Origin: Pseudisothecium myosuroides
Taxonomy: Eukaryota; Streptophyta; Bryopsida; Hypnales; Lembophyllaceae
Length of the DNA stretch: 64,000 bases
Direction: 5' to 3'
NCBI GenBank assembly: GCA_951799445.1
Contig: OX637290.1
Location: 21,880,987 to 21,944,986, forward strand
Part shown: positions 35,129 through 45,898 of the stretch, piece by piece
Layout: the number at the start of each line of letters is the position of its first letter
Numbering within the stretch: position 1 is the first letter of the stretch
Notes under the pieces: generated by a model
The model's input: the letters and a program-made list of their open reading frames with translations, nothing else
What the model was told of the DNA's origin: nothing
The model's database searches: none
Position numbers and translations under genes: made by a program

Positions 35129-38100
35129 TCAAGATGGTGAAGTTGCAGTGTTGAGAGCAGGACTAAGACCAGTAATACAAGCGTAATGCTTTATTTTGGG
35201 TAATGATTTTGTCAGGATGTCAGCCCACATTTCTGTTGTGGGAGTAAACTGGAGTTCAAAAACTGTACTTAGCACTTTCTCGCGTAAGAAGCGATACCGG
35301 ATATCGATATGCTTTGATCGATCATGGAACTTGGGATTCTTCGATAAAGCAATACAGGACTGGTTGTCACAGTAGAGAACACTAGGAAGAGAAAACGAGT
35401 AACCAAGTTCACGGAGTAGTGCTTGTAGCCACATAAGTTTCTTAGTCGTAGTTGCAGCAGCGATGTACTCTGCTTCAGTGGAAGACAAAGCAACAACTGG
35501 TTGCTTACCACTTTTCCAGGAAAGGATACACAAGGAATCAAGCTGAAATATATATCCAGAGGTTGACTGACGACTATCGAGATCCCCAGCCCAATCAGCA
35601 TCGCTCCAGCCAGTTAGCAAATGAGAAGGAAATGCTGCACAGTCTTGAGGAGCGCCTCGATAAGTGAGGCCATAATTGAGAGTGCCTCAAAGATAACGCA
35701 ATACTCGCTTTACACCTAACCAATGCACAGGAGCTGGCTTGGTCATAAACTGAGCCAAATGATTGACGGAGAATGCGAGGTCCCACCGAGTCATTGTGAC
35801 CAAATATTGGAGGCCACCAAGGGCCTGAGAATAAGGAACGGTGGTCATAAAGTCAGCCTCTGCAGAAGTTAAGTTTTCACTTGTTTCTCAAGTGTAACGC
35901 ATGTCGGCAGCAAGCGGTGTGCTGACAGCATGACAGTTCAACATATTGAACTTTTGAAGAAGATCAATTGTATATTTTGTTTGATTTAAAGTGAGAGTCT
36001 TGGTAGAACGATCCCAGAAAATTTGGATACCCAAAATGTATTCGATGTCGTTGTTGTCAGTCATAGAGAATCGCTGAGAAAACAAAGCTTTGTGGGCACA
36101 CAAATATTGTAGGTCATCGGAGATAATAATAAGATCGTCAACATATAATCCTATCAACAATAAATGGGATGACGTTCGTTTAATATATACGTTAGTGTTG
36201 GAAGAATAGCGATGAAAACCAAGGCTGAGGAGAAAGGTATCAAATAATTCATACCATAAGCGTGGTGCCTGCTTAAGGCCGTAAAGAGACTTGAGTAAGC
36301 GACAGACCTTCTTCTCATTATCAGGGAGAACGTAACCTTCTGGTTGAGAGATATAAATATCTTCTTGTAATATACCATTTAGGAAGGCCGTAATTACATC
36401 CATCTGATCTATATGATAGTCATTGAGAGTAGCAAGCGCCAATAATAGACGGAGGGAAGTCATTTTGATAACATGAGAAAATGTCTCCGCATAATCAAGT
36501 CCAGCTTGTTGGGAGAAACCCCTTGCAACAAGTTTGGCTTTAAAACGGGCAAGAGAGCCATCTGATTTATATTTTCGACGGAATAACCATTTAGTGCTTA
36601 CTATAGCACGATTGGAGGTGGATCGACAAGTAGCCATGTTTGATTTTGAATCAAAGAATTATATTCCGTATCCATAGCTTCTTTCCAGTTTGAAGAATCA
36701 GCGCTAGAAAGAGCATCATAGACTGTACTGGGTTCTGAAAGCTAGGTCATAAATGCATATACATAGTTCTGCTCATCATGATATCTGGTCGAATTCCATT
36801 TGCCTTTATTCTGACGTTGGGAAGTACGTGGGGAAGATGAATTAGAGGTCTGATGTTGCCGTAAATGAGTATGAAGATGGGGAGAGAGTTGAGGAGCATC
36901 TGGGGTGGGACCAGCAGGAAGGTGATTCAGAGGTGCAACCACTTCAATATCAGAGTCGAGATTGGAGTTACAGCCAGGACTGAGTGGGGGGGTCACATGA
37001 TCAAGTTCAGGAGCAGGTTCAGGATCAGGTTTAGTTATAGCAGAAGGAACTTGAGAAACCGGATCAGGGAACAAATAATAGCTATCCAAGTTGGAGGTTG
37101 GAGAACCAAACGGTCCAGTAGTGGGGTGAACTCCCCTAGGTATCAAATAGTCTTCATTAAAGATAACATCGCGACTGAGAAAGATGCGGTGAGTATCGGG
37201 ATTATACAATCGATACCCTTTTACTCCAGTAGGCTCTCCGTAGCCTATTAGAGTACATTTGATAGTTTTAGTATCAAGTTTGTATTTTTGTGCAGCCGGT
37301 AAATGAGCGTAAGCGGGACACCCGAAGATTTTTAGATGTCGAAGATCAGGTTTTAATCCTGTCCAGAGTTCATACGGCGTCACTATGTCAAGTGTTGAAG
37401 TATAAGAGAGATTCTGGAGGTAACAGGAGGTGTGAATTGCTTTAGCCCAAAAGTCATTATTCAACTGGGCAACTCGCAGCATACTGCAAGAAGATTCAAC
37501 AAGCGTCCTATTTTTTCTTTCAGAAACTCCATTTTGAGCAGGGTTATACGGGTTGGTTAATTGCCGTTGAATGCCTGTATCTTGACAATATTTGTTAAAC
37601 TGATGCGAAGTAAACTCGCCTCCATTATCTGAACGGAGGATGAGTATCTTTTTGGTAGTATGTCGTTCAACTAGTGTTTTGTACTGTAAGAAATGAGCAA
37701 AGGTTGCAGATTTCTTTTGCAGGAAATAAACATGAGTGTAGCGAGAAAAATCATCTATGAATAGGAGAAAATAGAGTGCTCCCCCCTAGTGACGGGGTAG
37801 ACATCGGTCCACACAAATCTGTGTGAATTAACGCTAACACCTCGGTTGCCCTTGTGACTGGGTCTTTTGAGTAAGGCTCTTTTTGCTGTTTGCCATGAAT
37901 ACAGCCTTCGCATATAGTTAGTGAATCGTTGATTCGATGTAAGCCGACAACCAATGAATGGTTGTGCATTTTGGTTAAATATCTTAGATTTAAGTGGCCA
38001 AGACGATGGTGCCAACGGATTGTCTCAATCTCTGATTTTGAAAGACTGGTCGCACTATAATTGGAATGAGAAGGTGTAACTCCTGTTCCTAGGGAAAAGA

Positions 38101-39355
38101 GATTCCCTTCTTTAGGAATTCGTAGAATCATCTCTTTTTGGAAAACTGGGAAAATTGTGGTAATTACATAGTGATCACGAGAGAACAGAACACTAGTTTG
38201 TCCTATAGCAACCATTTGAGTCACCGAGAGTAAGTTCTTGGCAAGTCCAAATACATACAATACATTGTTGATAAGTACTGATTGGCCTGTATGAAGCCGT
38301 AAAAGGATAGGACCAAAGCCGACAGCATTGTGTGAGCGATTATCGCCCAACAAAATAAGTCGTTGTGGATTTAATACTTTATAATCTTGGAATAAATTCT
38401 GCATGGGCGACATGTGCTGACTTGCGTCCAAATCCAGATACCAGGATTGGAAAAGTGCTGGAGCATCTATAGCAGAAAATAGATGAATTCGATCATCAGT
38501 TGCAACATTATTAACACGAGGTTTGTTGTTGCGCAGATTTCGTTTCTTCTTTCTACAGTCTGTGGATTTATGACCCGGTATGCCACAATTGTGACAGATA
38601 ATGGGAGCTGGAGTTTGTAGAATAGAAGATGAGAAACGGTGAGAGGATGAACTTGTTGAAGGACTCCGGTAAGAATTGGAGTTCCTAGATCGGCTAGGTT
38701 TGAAAGGAGAAGCTTTAACAAACTTCCCTTTTACATAAAATGCATTTGACTGTGCCGAAGTAGTCTTTGATAAGTTAATTGAGTTCTGTTGGAGGATATT
38801 AGAAATCAAGTCAATAAATGATAGATCTGTAATGCCACCTTGAGTGGTTATAAAAGCACTCCATGAATCTGGCAGTGCTGCAAGTAACAAGTTGACTTGT
38901 TGGGAATCCGAGAATATACATCCCGAAATGGCAGCCTTTTGCAATATGAACTGCCATTGTTCAAGGAAACTAATTACGTCATCGGATTCACTCATTTGTA
39001 AATGACACAATTGCTTGTGGAGGTGCACTTGTGAAGCTTTGTTCGACTTTGCATATAGTTGCCTAACACGATCCCACACCGCTTTTGATGTTTTGAGTGG
39101 GTGTAGCAAAACTAGTTGCTTTTCGCCGCAGTGTAGTAAAATATCCGATCTAGCTTTAGAATCCTTGAGATTCCAGACTGTTAGGCCTGCAATATCACTA
39201 GAAGGTGGGGCAACTTCCGTGCCATCCACCACACTCCATAATTCGGAGTGGATTAGCAACATTTCAAGTTTAATGCTCTAGGTGGCATAATTACCTGCAT
39301 TGAGAGCGGGTATAAAATATGCTCGGGGGGCCGAACTGATGGAATTTGAATCCAT
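35129..39355 (-). pseudogene. Copia gag-pol, multiply broken
   Basis: The frame starts at the ATG at 39355 (MDSNSISSAPRAY). Parts in order: gag of the UBN2 type; a zinc knuckle CHNCGIPGHKSTDC; a protease whose usual D-S-G is changed to D-L-D (WYLDLDASQHM); a GAG-pre-integrase HHRLGHL block with a CxxC; an integrase core (HTDLCGP, RSDNGGEF, NGVSERKNR); RT with an intact YVDD (GLYVDDLIII); and RNase H (SDADWAGD, SSTEAEYIA, CDNQSCIALSKNP). Lesions: TAG at 39278-39280 where Trp is expected, a one-base gain in the C6 run at 37781-37786, TAG at 36742-36744, a one-base loss near 36615, TGA at 35888-35890 and TGA at 35687-35689. It cannot make a full polyprotein. Confidence 0.93.
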
Positions 39356-39428
39356 AACTTACTTACAGCTCTTGAAAAATGAATGAAGGCTCTACCCATG
39401 AATCTTCTTCAATGAAAAATTGTGGGTT

Positions 39429-39731
39429 TCACTCATCAAAGAAACTTTGGTAATTTGCTAACACAGTGAGATAACTAGCAGGTGCATTATTAATTCCGTA
39501 TTCAACATGTTCAACTAGCGGAGTAGATTCTTCTACACTTTCGATGGGGATTTGAGAGAAATCTGAGATGATCAGTCTATCAGGATTCTCTTCATCTGCT
39601 TCGTGTGGAAGGACATCATAGTATCTTTCGATTGCTAAATTAAGTCGTAGTTCTTCTTCAATTCCTTCTCGTAGTTCTTCAACAACGAGAAGATTGTCGA
39701 CGTCAGCAATCGGTGCCAGTGAGTAGCACAT
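39429..39731 (-). CDS. Acidic 100-aa ORF in the Copia leader
   Basis: An ATG-started, uninterrupted 100-codon frame lies between the primer-binding site and gag, on the element's sense strand, starting about 30 bp after the primer site. It is strongly acidic, with Glu/Asp runs such as VVEELREGIEEELR and HEADEENPDRL. Copia elements usually go straight from leader to gag, so this is an extra reading frame. It could be a captured host exon or an accessory product. It is intact although gag-pol is not. No family is recognised. Confidence 0.5.
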   Translation of the reverse strand: MCYSLAPIADVDNLLVVEELREGIEEELRLNLAIERYYDVLPHEADEENPDRLIISDFSQIPIESVEESTPLVEHVEYGINNAPASYLTVLANYQSFFDE

Positions 39732-39760
39732 GATCGTTTAACGATGTGCATACATTCCTT

Positions 39761-39772
39761 GCTCTGATACCA
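39761..39772 (-). other. Primer-binding site, initiator Met tRNA
   Basis: TGGTATCAGAGC on the minus strand begins immediately after the LTR terminal CA. This is the standard plant Copia primer site, complementary to the 3' end of initiator methionine tRNA. Confidence 0.95.
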
Positions 39773-39995
39773 TGTCCGAGATTAGCATGGCAAGTGCAGA
39801 TGCCCAATACACACAGAAGTACAAGAGAGATATTTCATGTATTGATAATAATGATATAGTAGCGTTACAGGGGAAAGGTTAAATAGAGTCTGAACAGGTG
39901 TGACCGCCTGTTACTCTTAAAGGTACGACTCTCTAGTATACACTAAGTCTATTACAAATGCTAAGCTGACTTAATATTATTAATCTAATCTAACA
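39773..39995 (-). repeat. 5' LTR of the Copia element
   Basis: It has intact TG...CA ends in element orientation. It should carry the element's promoter on the minus strand. It is 223 bp and differs from the partner LTR at two positions. Confidence 0.95.
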
Positions 39996-40231
39996 TAAGT
40001 GTAGTCTGTGATTGTGTATCGGAATCCGTTCACGTAAAGCCAGCTCTCGGATTGCTCCTAGCGCTCGCTGTAGAGGGTGAGGGAAGTGGACGAAGTGGCG
40101 AGAGAGTGCCATCGCTTGCTCACGCAGCGCGTGGCGGGGACGGAGGGAAAGGGGAGGCAAGTCAGAATGGATTCTAGGGTGTGGTCGGGAAGGGCGTCTG
40201 TGGGATCCGAATGCTCTGAAAGATGCATCAT
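39996..40231 (-). pseudogene. F-box/kelch gene, 5' (F-box) part
   Basis: The frame starts at a tandem ATG (40231 and 40228). It encodes an F-box (ALPDHTLESILTCLPFPSVP ... VSKRWHSLA), then SLTLYSER, an in-frame TAG at 40058-40060 and, past it, ESWLYVNGFRYTITDY up to the LTR. It pairs with the kelch half at 34109-34819. The TAG is a second, independent lesion besides the retrotransposon, so the gene was either dead before the insertion or has been decaying since. Confidence 0.8.
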
Positions 40232-40920
40232 GGCGGAATTCTTCGCCGCAAAAGCAGAGAAACAGCTACAGAATCGAACGAACTGGCAACCAGTATACAC
40301 TCCGCCTCGATTCCGACTCACAAAAGTGATGCTCTCAATCTCAAGCCACAGACAGCTCTATACCAGAATCTTATGTGCAAATACTTATAAAACGATTCAC
40401 AGTCCAAGCACGTAGTGACGCCCAGACTCATAAAGCAAACCTATGCGTGACGCAACACCCTAAACTCATTTCAAGTGAAGCCCCAATGCATAATTACACA
40501 GATTCTACACACAAAAACTCGCTAGAATTGAAGTCAGTGGCCAGCGGACATCGCTCTACTCTCACCTCCAAAATACGAGAAAGAATTCACAGACAGGATG
40601 GAGCCAATTGGCAACCGCTCAAGCAGCAAGCCAACTGACATTTTCAAGGTCGATCAAAATCCAAAGGCGTTCAAGCCATTGATGTGCATGTACCAAAACG
40701 CCTCTGGACGAGATACCCAAAGTGGGGGTGTATGTAACAGTGTCCCACCATCCTACGAACGCGTGACGATTCCCCCAAACGGATTTCAATTGTGTCTGCT
40801 ACACTGAATTCGACCACATAGCACCGTACTAGAGAAAGGGTTGGCCATGGCCGATTCTGCCTTGGAAGCAATCATGGGCAAGCTCTATGACCACGCACAT
40901 GGCCAACCCTTTCTCAAGCA
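40232..40920. other. Upstream flank of the broken F-box gene
   Basis: This is the likely promoter and 5' untranslated region of the minus-strand gene. It contains a perfect 18-bp inverted repeat, GAGAAAGGGTTGGCCATG at 40832-40849 with its complement at 40898-40915 (48-nt loop), directly beside the next TTAA element. Frames on both strands are not convincing genes. Confidence 0.5.
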
Positions 40921-41150
40921 TTAACCCTTAAAGGACAAAGGGGTGACCCTCCAAATCATCCTTTTGCATTGCCATGTGAATCATTGGCTTAAAAAATTGC
41001 AAAAGCACTCATTGAAAGTCAAGCTACTCTAGAAGATCTTTCCTTTTTACAACAAATTTCGAGGATGAATAGTTGCATTTCTGTCCTATATAGTTTGATT
41101 CTCTGTCATCCATCAGCCATAGAATGGCTGCGTTGACGTTTAAGGGTTAC
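40921..41150. mobile_element. TTAA-flanked MITE, short subfamily, second copy
   Basis: The left end is TTAACCCTTAAAGGAC and the right end is GTTTAAGGGTTAC, where the last A of TTAA has become C. The element is 230 bp and collinear with the reverse complement of 28453-28669. No coding capacity is seen. Confidence 0.75.
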
Positions 41151-42072
41151 AGCTAAGGTAGCAACACCCATTACCATCACTGTATCCATAACCATCACCT
41201 CTAAAATCTTGGAAAATCTATAGAATTGAATAAATGTGATTACAAAGATGTACTACATCTGAACATTAGACCCTAGTGATGGTATTGGGTGCATTTGCAG
41301 TCGGCTCTTTAAAAATTCATAACTTATTCTCACAATATCCAAACAATAAATTTGAAAGTGCACAGGCATTATTTTTCTCTTGCTTATAGGATCCTATAAT
41401 TTGATGAATGTTTATTAATAATAATCATGTTCAAAACCCTTAATTTGATGGTTATTGGTGCTGCAACCTTACTCTTCAATCACATATTGTATGAACTTCA
41501 AAAAAATAAATAAAAAATTTGGTTTGTTGTGAGCTGCCCAAAATTGCTATGTTGCCAAAAAAACGGTGTTTGGGCGTTTAGGGATTAAAATACAACAATG
41601 GTCCATGTTGCAACCTATACTCTCTCTACAATGACTAATGCGATTCCATGCTCTCAATTCACCCCAAAAAATTCAAATATTGTGAGAACCAACATCACTT
41701 GCATGTTTCTGAAACTCTTGATATTTTAAATTCTATAAATGTCAATTTTGTTCAATTTTTGTGAACAACAATCTGAAATGATGTATACCAACATGCCAAG
41801 GTATAAATTTTTTTTCAGAGTTCTAAGAAAAAATTGACAAAAGATAAAGTAATTCCAAATCATATTGAACAAAACTGAGTTTTAGACATGGCTAACTTTG
41901 AAATTAATTTTCTTTCAAATCACAACTAATTTTTTCTTCAAACTTCCATGGTAATGTGTAGTATGCTACTTACTACAACTTTTGTATATCTACTTTTGGA
42001 CTTTGTCCATTGATGGTTGTTTAAATGAAAATGTTTCAAATTTGTACTCAATTTCGTTCATCACTGTAGGTC
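41151..42072. other. Spacer with one orphan TTAA-element end
   Basis: The word GGGCGTTTAGGGATTAA ends at 41588 and resembles the right ends of the family, especially the element at 53761-54413. No left partner is certain. No gene is seen. Confidence 0.4.
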
Positions 42073-42890
42073 TTAATTTCTCAAGGCCTTTTTTTAATCA
42101 AAAAAAGCTCTCAAAACCGCCATTTCTATTGCAAAGAGCAAAAAAGTTAAATTTTTTTTTCCATATCTAACTGTAGGATCTTACACTAGACTATTATAAA
42201 AATGTGTAGAAGAAATTTCAGAAACTTTAACTGCGTAGATTGTAAGATATTTGCATTTAAAGTAAAAAAGCAAGTTTTTTGCACCTTGCTCAACTAGATT
42301 TTTTGGCTTTGAATCTACTAATTTTGATTTTCTACTTTTATATATTGAAGAATTGATTTGAGAGTCAAAAAATAATTGATTTTCATTCTTAATAAAAATG
42401 TTAAGTAGAAATAAGTGTGAGATTAAATGAAAAACTAAATTGAATAGTTTCAAGATGAAATTGAAACACAATTACTCCAATGGTGAGATTGTTTTAGTAA
42501 AGAAATTTAACCCTATCTAACAATTTATTTTTTTTAATTGTAAAAATTGCATTCAAAAATAAATTCTTTAAGTTTTTTGTTTTTTTTAAATGCTTAGATT
42601 GCCCAAAAAATAAGATAATTCATAACTTTCTCATCACTATTCTAAATAGAATGAATCAAAGCTTCAGATGTAGATAAAAATATAATCTTTGAGAAACAAA
42701 CTAAAGGTGAGGGACAACATAACTTTTGCTCTTGAGCACCAATTGAAATAAATATTATACTCCAAGAATCTAATGTGATTTCCTATATCTTCAAAAAAAG
42801 TTTCAAAAAATCATGTCAAAAATTGAGGTCACACATGCCTACCCAAAATCTCAAGAGTCCCCGTAGGAACTTTGAGACTTTAGGGGTTAA
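42073..42890. mobile_element. TTAA element with X and Y ends, 818 bp
   Basis: The Y end on the left is degenerate (TTAATTTCTCAAGGCC, then CGCCATTTCTATTGCAAAGAG). The X end on the right is intact (GACTTTAGGGGTTAA). The interior aligns with the outer element at 30569-32409, and its unbroken GCATTTAAAG at 42253-42262 is the empty version of the site occupied there by the inner element. It abuts the repeat starting at 42891. Confidence 0.8.
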
Positions 42891-43195
42891 CATTGAGTCT
42901 ACCAGGACCATGTTTCTACTACAGTAAACTTTGAAACAGTAGAGGTCAACCTATCAAGGCTGGCAACATTTCAACCTCTTGAAATCAATCCAATATGCTG
43001 ATTCAATAGCTGGAGGCGAAACAGAATCGGTGTGAATTCACTGCGTGTCTATAGTTTCCACCTGGATCACGCTTTGCATTAAGGATTTCATCAGGAGCCC
43101 AAATTTTCAGTTTGAGATTTCCTGAGATCACAAGCTTGGTACATGTGATTCAAAATCCCTCTTTTGTATGTTTCTCAATTAACCAGGCAGCACTT
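42891..43195. repeat. 300-bp direct repeat, copy 1
   Basis: This copy starts CATTGAGTCTACCAGGACC and ends near TTTCTCAATTAACCAGGCA. It is closely similar along its whole length to 45899-46200 in the same orientation. The two copies flank TEN1. Confidence 0.85.
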
Positions 43196-44098
43196 GTACT
43201 ACTCACCATTTTCTGCAATCCCTGCAATTCATAGTCTCCGCAGAAAGTTTTACTATCGATTCAGATAGAGATACTTCCACCATGCACTTTGCTTCAATAT
43301 GCACAGAAATTGGGTGCACTTTCACTTCTCCTCTACAATCAGTTCATCAAATCCACTCACTAAGTCGTTAGTGATGACTGAACCAGCAATTCCGCACAAC
43401 CACTCCCAGCTGCCGAAGGAACCACGCGCTCGCAAGAAGAGAGCATCGAAGTCGGCTTAACATTGCAAGTGGCACTGGGTTCTACTCAGATTCTACAGTG
43501 GATTTTAACAGACAATGTGCATTTTGCACCTCCTTGCACAGGTGAGCTTCATAATATTGCTACCTTCATCTCTCGAGCCAGGATACGTCGTCTACAGACA
43601 ATCGACACGCTTGCCTACTGGAATCCGACGTGAGAAGCCTACCGGTAAGTACTCAGACTAGCGTTGAGCTCAATCCGACGTCTGTCCAACAGCATCTGCA
43701 ATTTCCAAACAAACGCAGGCAAAATCCCATCCCACAACAGGGGAACACCGGCAAAGTGGTTTAGGAGGGCCTAAACCCTTAAACAGAAGTGCATGCTCAA
43801 GCGACTACCGTAGTGAATGTCACAAAAAAGACCTTGACGTTCATCTAATTAAAAAATTACATAAAATCTTGTAACCCAAGTTCTATTAATGGCTGCCGTC
43901 CCTCACTGGTGTTTTCTCTATCCGTCACAACTGGCTGATTAATTCAACGAAATTGAGAACATGTATTGCAGGATGCAACATTCACACTAAAGCAGTACTC
44001 AGACACACAAACCATGGACAGGTAACATTCAACCTCAATTGGTATTACTGTGGCATCGCAATTTGCCATTGTCGCCGAACAAAGAATCGCCCACAGCT
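43196..44098. other. Region 3' of TEN1
   Basis: This interval contains the likely 3' untranslated region of TEN1 at its right end and a short palindrome, GGTTTAGGAGGGCCTAAACC, near 43759. No gene is seen. Confidence 0.4.
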
Positions 44099-44582
44099 TC
44101 AATGAGTTCTGGATTCTTTCTCAAATCTACGCCGCAGTTGCAGAACCTTGTCAAAGACGCGCATGTCCCTCCCATCCACGTTTCGGCCCACTCGAGCTTT
44201 GAGCGTGAGATGCTACAACAGAAACCACACGAATGTAAATAAATGGACGAAACCATTCATAGCAACGGGGAGAAATGAGGCAACTACAATGTGTATGATT
44301 TATTCTCCGGGAGGATTTTACCTGATGGAGAGGATTTATCTCTAGCTCCCCGACAAACTCAAACAAGGAGCCAACGCGCAGCGGGAGCTCGCGCAAGTGC
44401 TGGAGGTCGAGGCGGAGCGAAGACTCACCATCCGTGAGAGTTGCGATTCCGGAGACCGCATCAAATCGCTCTACAGATCCTACGACACGGAGAGACTGGT
44501 TGGGGACGATGAACGGGGATTCGGGGGTGTAAAGGTCCTGCACTCGCACCACTAATCCTGGGTTTGGCGTTCCGGGCACCAT
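44099..44582 (-). CDS. TEN1: CST complex subunit TEN1
   Basis: TEN1 is the small OB-fold subunit of the nuclear CTC1-STN1-TEN1 complex, which protects chromosome ends and assists lagging-strand synthesis. There are two exons: 44322-44582 (87 codons from the ATG at 44582) and 44099-44212 (37 codons plus TGA). The 109-bp intron has a CAG|GTAAAA donor, a TTGTAG acceptor and phase 0. The 124-aa product is close to the known plant length. Diagnostic blocks are LRVVGSVERFD, DLQHLRELPLRVGSLFEFVG and, at the exon 2 start, LKARVGRNVDG, the family's conserved C-terminal signature. A possible AG acceptor (TTTTCTAG) lies just before the ATG, so a 5'UTR intron is likely. Longer frames reading through the intron are not the protein. 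Confidence 0.92.
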
Positions 44583-44811
44583 AGCCTAGAAAACGTTGGC
44601 AACGACGAGAAACCCTAACTCTCGAAAACAAGTCCTCTCCCCGAATGCATGATTGTTCCGTCTGTTGGACCCTAAACCCCAAATTTAGAGGCCTATTTCT
44701 TTTCTCCGTGCCAGAGTAAGTGCTGGTCACGTGGTACGCTTCGGGCAGACGCGTCAGGCTACAAGATGGGAGTGCACCGAGGTCCTAAAACAACAAAATC
44801 CTAAGATGAAA

Positions 44812-45240
44812 AATGTCAAAGGTCGGGTCTAGTCCGAGAATCGCGAGGGTAATAGAATTCCTGAAAAGCATGAAGATTGCAGACTACCCAGCTAATTAAG
44901 ATTAACAGATAAAATCGGGCAGGTACATGGTGTTCAGCCAAGGCAAGGAGCTTCCTTCCACGTGAAGCCTCATAACCTAGAGCCCTAATTGACGTTTTAA
45001 TGATGATCTCTGTATTCAGACCGCTTACAAACGCTCGGCGGTGAAGAAAATTAAGCAAGCACCTCGCCACCCAAATAAGAGCAAATTCAAACACGTAAGG
45101 CTACAACAGGACCCCTCGAGCCCCTACTGCAACAAATTCTACGATTAAAAACATGTAAAAGGTTGGATCAGTCCAAGGATCGCCAGGAAAATAAATTATC
45201 ACACAAAAGCATCGTACACTACCTGCGCATCTATGCGCAC
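44812..45240. repeat. Diverged duplicated block upstream of TEN1
   Basis: Sequence near 44812-44890 (AAATGTCAAAGGTCGGGTCT ... TCGCGAGGGTAATAGAATT) recurs near 45151-45230 (AACATGTAAAAGGTTGGATC ... TCGCCAGGAAAATAAATT), about 340 bp away in the same orientation. It lies where TEN1's 5' untranslated region or promoter would be. Minus frames here start at non-ATG codons and are not supported. Confidence 0.5.
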
Positions 45241-45436
45241 CATTCACCGAAACCTGCAACAGCAAAAATCTCTCGAACACGGATCCGCACCGGAGAATTC
45301 CGCTGCCTGTTTTCGTCAAATCCCCTCGTCCCTTCTCAAGCTCCAACAAAGCGATCTTCAACAGAGAACCAACGACCTCCGCCACAACCTAAGCACCCAG
45401 AACCCAAACCCGAAGAAAGGAAATGAAGGCAGGTTT

Positions 45437-45513
45437 AGTTGTAGATAGGTATGTGCACCTATCTACAACTGTCCAAGATTTCGAGCTTGGATTCTTGGAC
45501 ATTTGTAGATAAG
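45437..45513. other. Double hairpin sharing a TTGTAGATA arm
   Basis: AGTTGTAGATAGGT (45437-45450) pairs perfectly with 45457-45470 across a 6-nt loop. The second arm of that stem can also pair with GTCCAAG...TTGTAGATAAG around 45486-45513, giving two competing stems. It may be the remnant of a foldback MITE. Its function is unknown. Confidence 0.6.
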
Positions 45514-45898
45514 TGTTGCAAATAGGAGAGTCTCTTTTAGGTGCACATTCCTTAGCCCGGCAACGTTGGTCCCCATAGTAAATGTATCGCCGAGCCATGG
45601 TTGTTCAAGTAAATTTTCTTACAATTTTTGCAATTTTTTTGGATTATTTCTAAGAAGATGAGACCTATCACCAAGGATATTTTGTTGAAAATGATCTGAC
45701 TTATAGACCAATAGGTACATTCTTCATTTCTACAATAATCTTGAAAGTTATTTATCGGCCACTTTTTGGCATGTGCAATGTTTCAAGATATCTATTTTAA
45801 ACTAATTAATTATTCATACTTAAATCCTCTGCGAACATTTTTTTTCCATCCTACAAACAGTTCATCATTTTATGATGAACTTGACTTGGAGTGGATCT

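Larger units (their letters stand above)
34820..39995 (-). mobile_element. Ty1/Copia LTR retrotransposon, recent insertion
   Basis: The element is 5176 bp on the minus strand. It has 223-bp LTRs at 34820-35042 and 39773-39995 that differ at only two positions and have no length difference. A methionine-initiator tRNA primer site (39761-39772), a polypurine tract (about 35043-35053) and domain order gag, protease, integrase, RT, RNase H establish it as Copia. The host is an F-box/kelch gene. The flanking 5-mers (TAAGT on the right, GAAGA on the left, plus strand) match only in the middle three bases. Even so, removing five bases would put the two host halves back in frame, as a 5-bp target duplication predicts. 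Confidence 0.95.

Noticed and set aside
43758..43785. CCTAAACCC words as interstitial telomere repeat near TEN1
   Set aside because: Only one or two units are present and they form a short palindrome. There is no telomeric array.
44039..44345. Plus-strand frames opposite TEN1, and minus frames of 73 and 143 codons reading through the intron
   Set aside because: Splice signals and the TEN1 family signature fix the true exons. The others are shadows or intron read-through.
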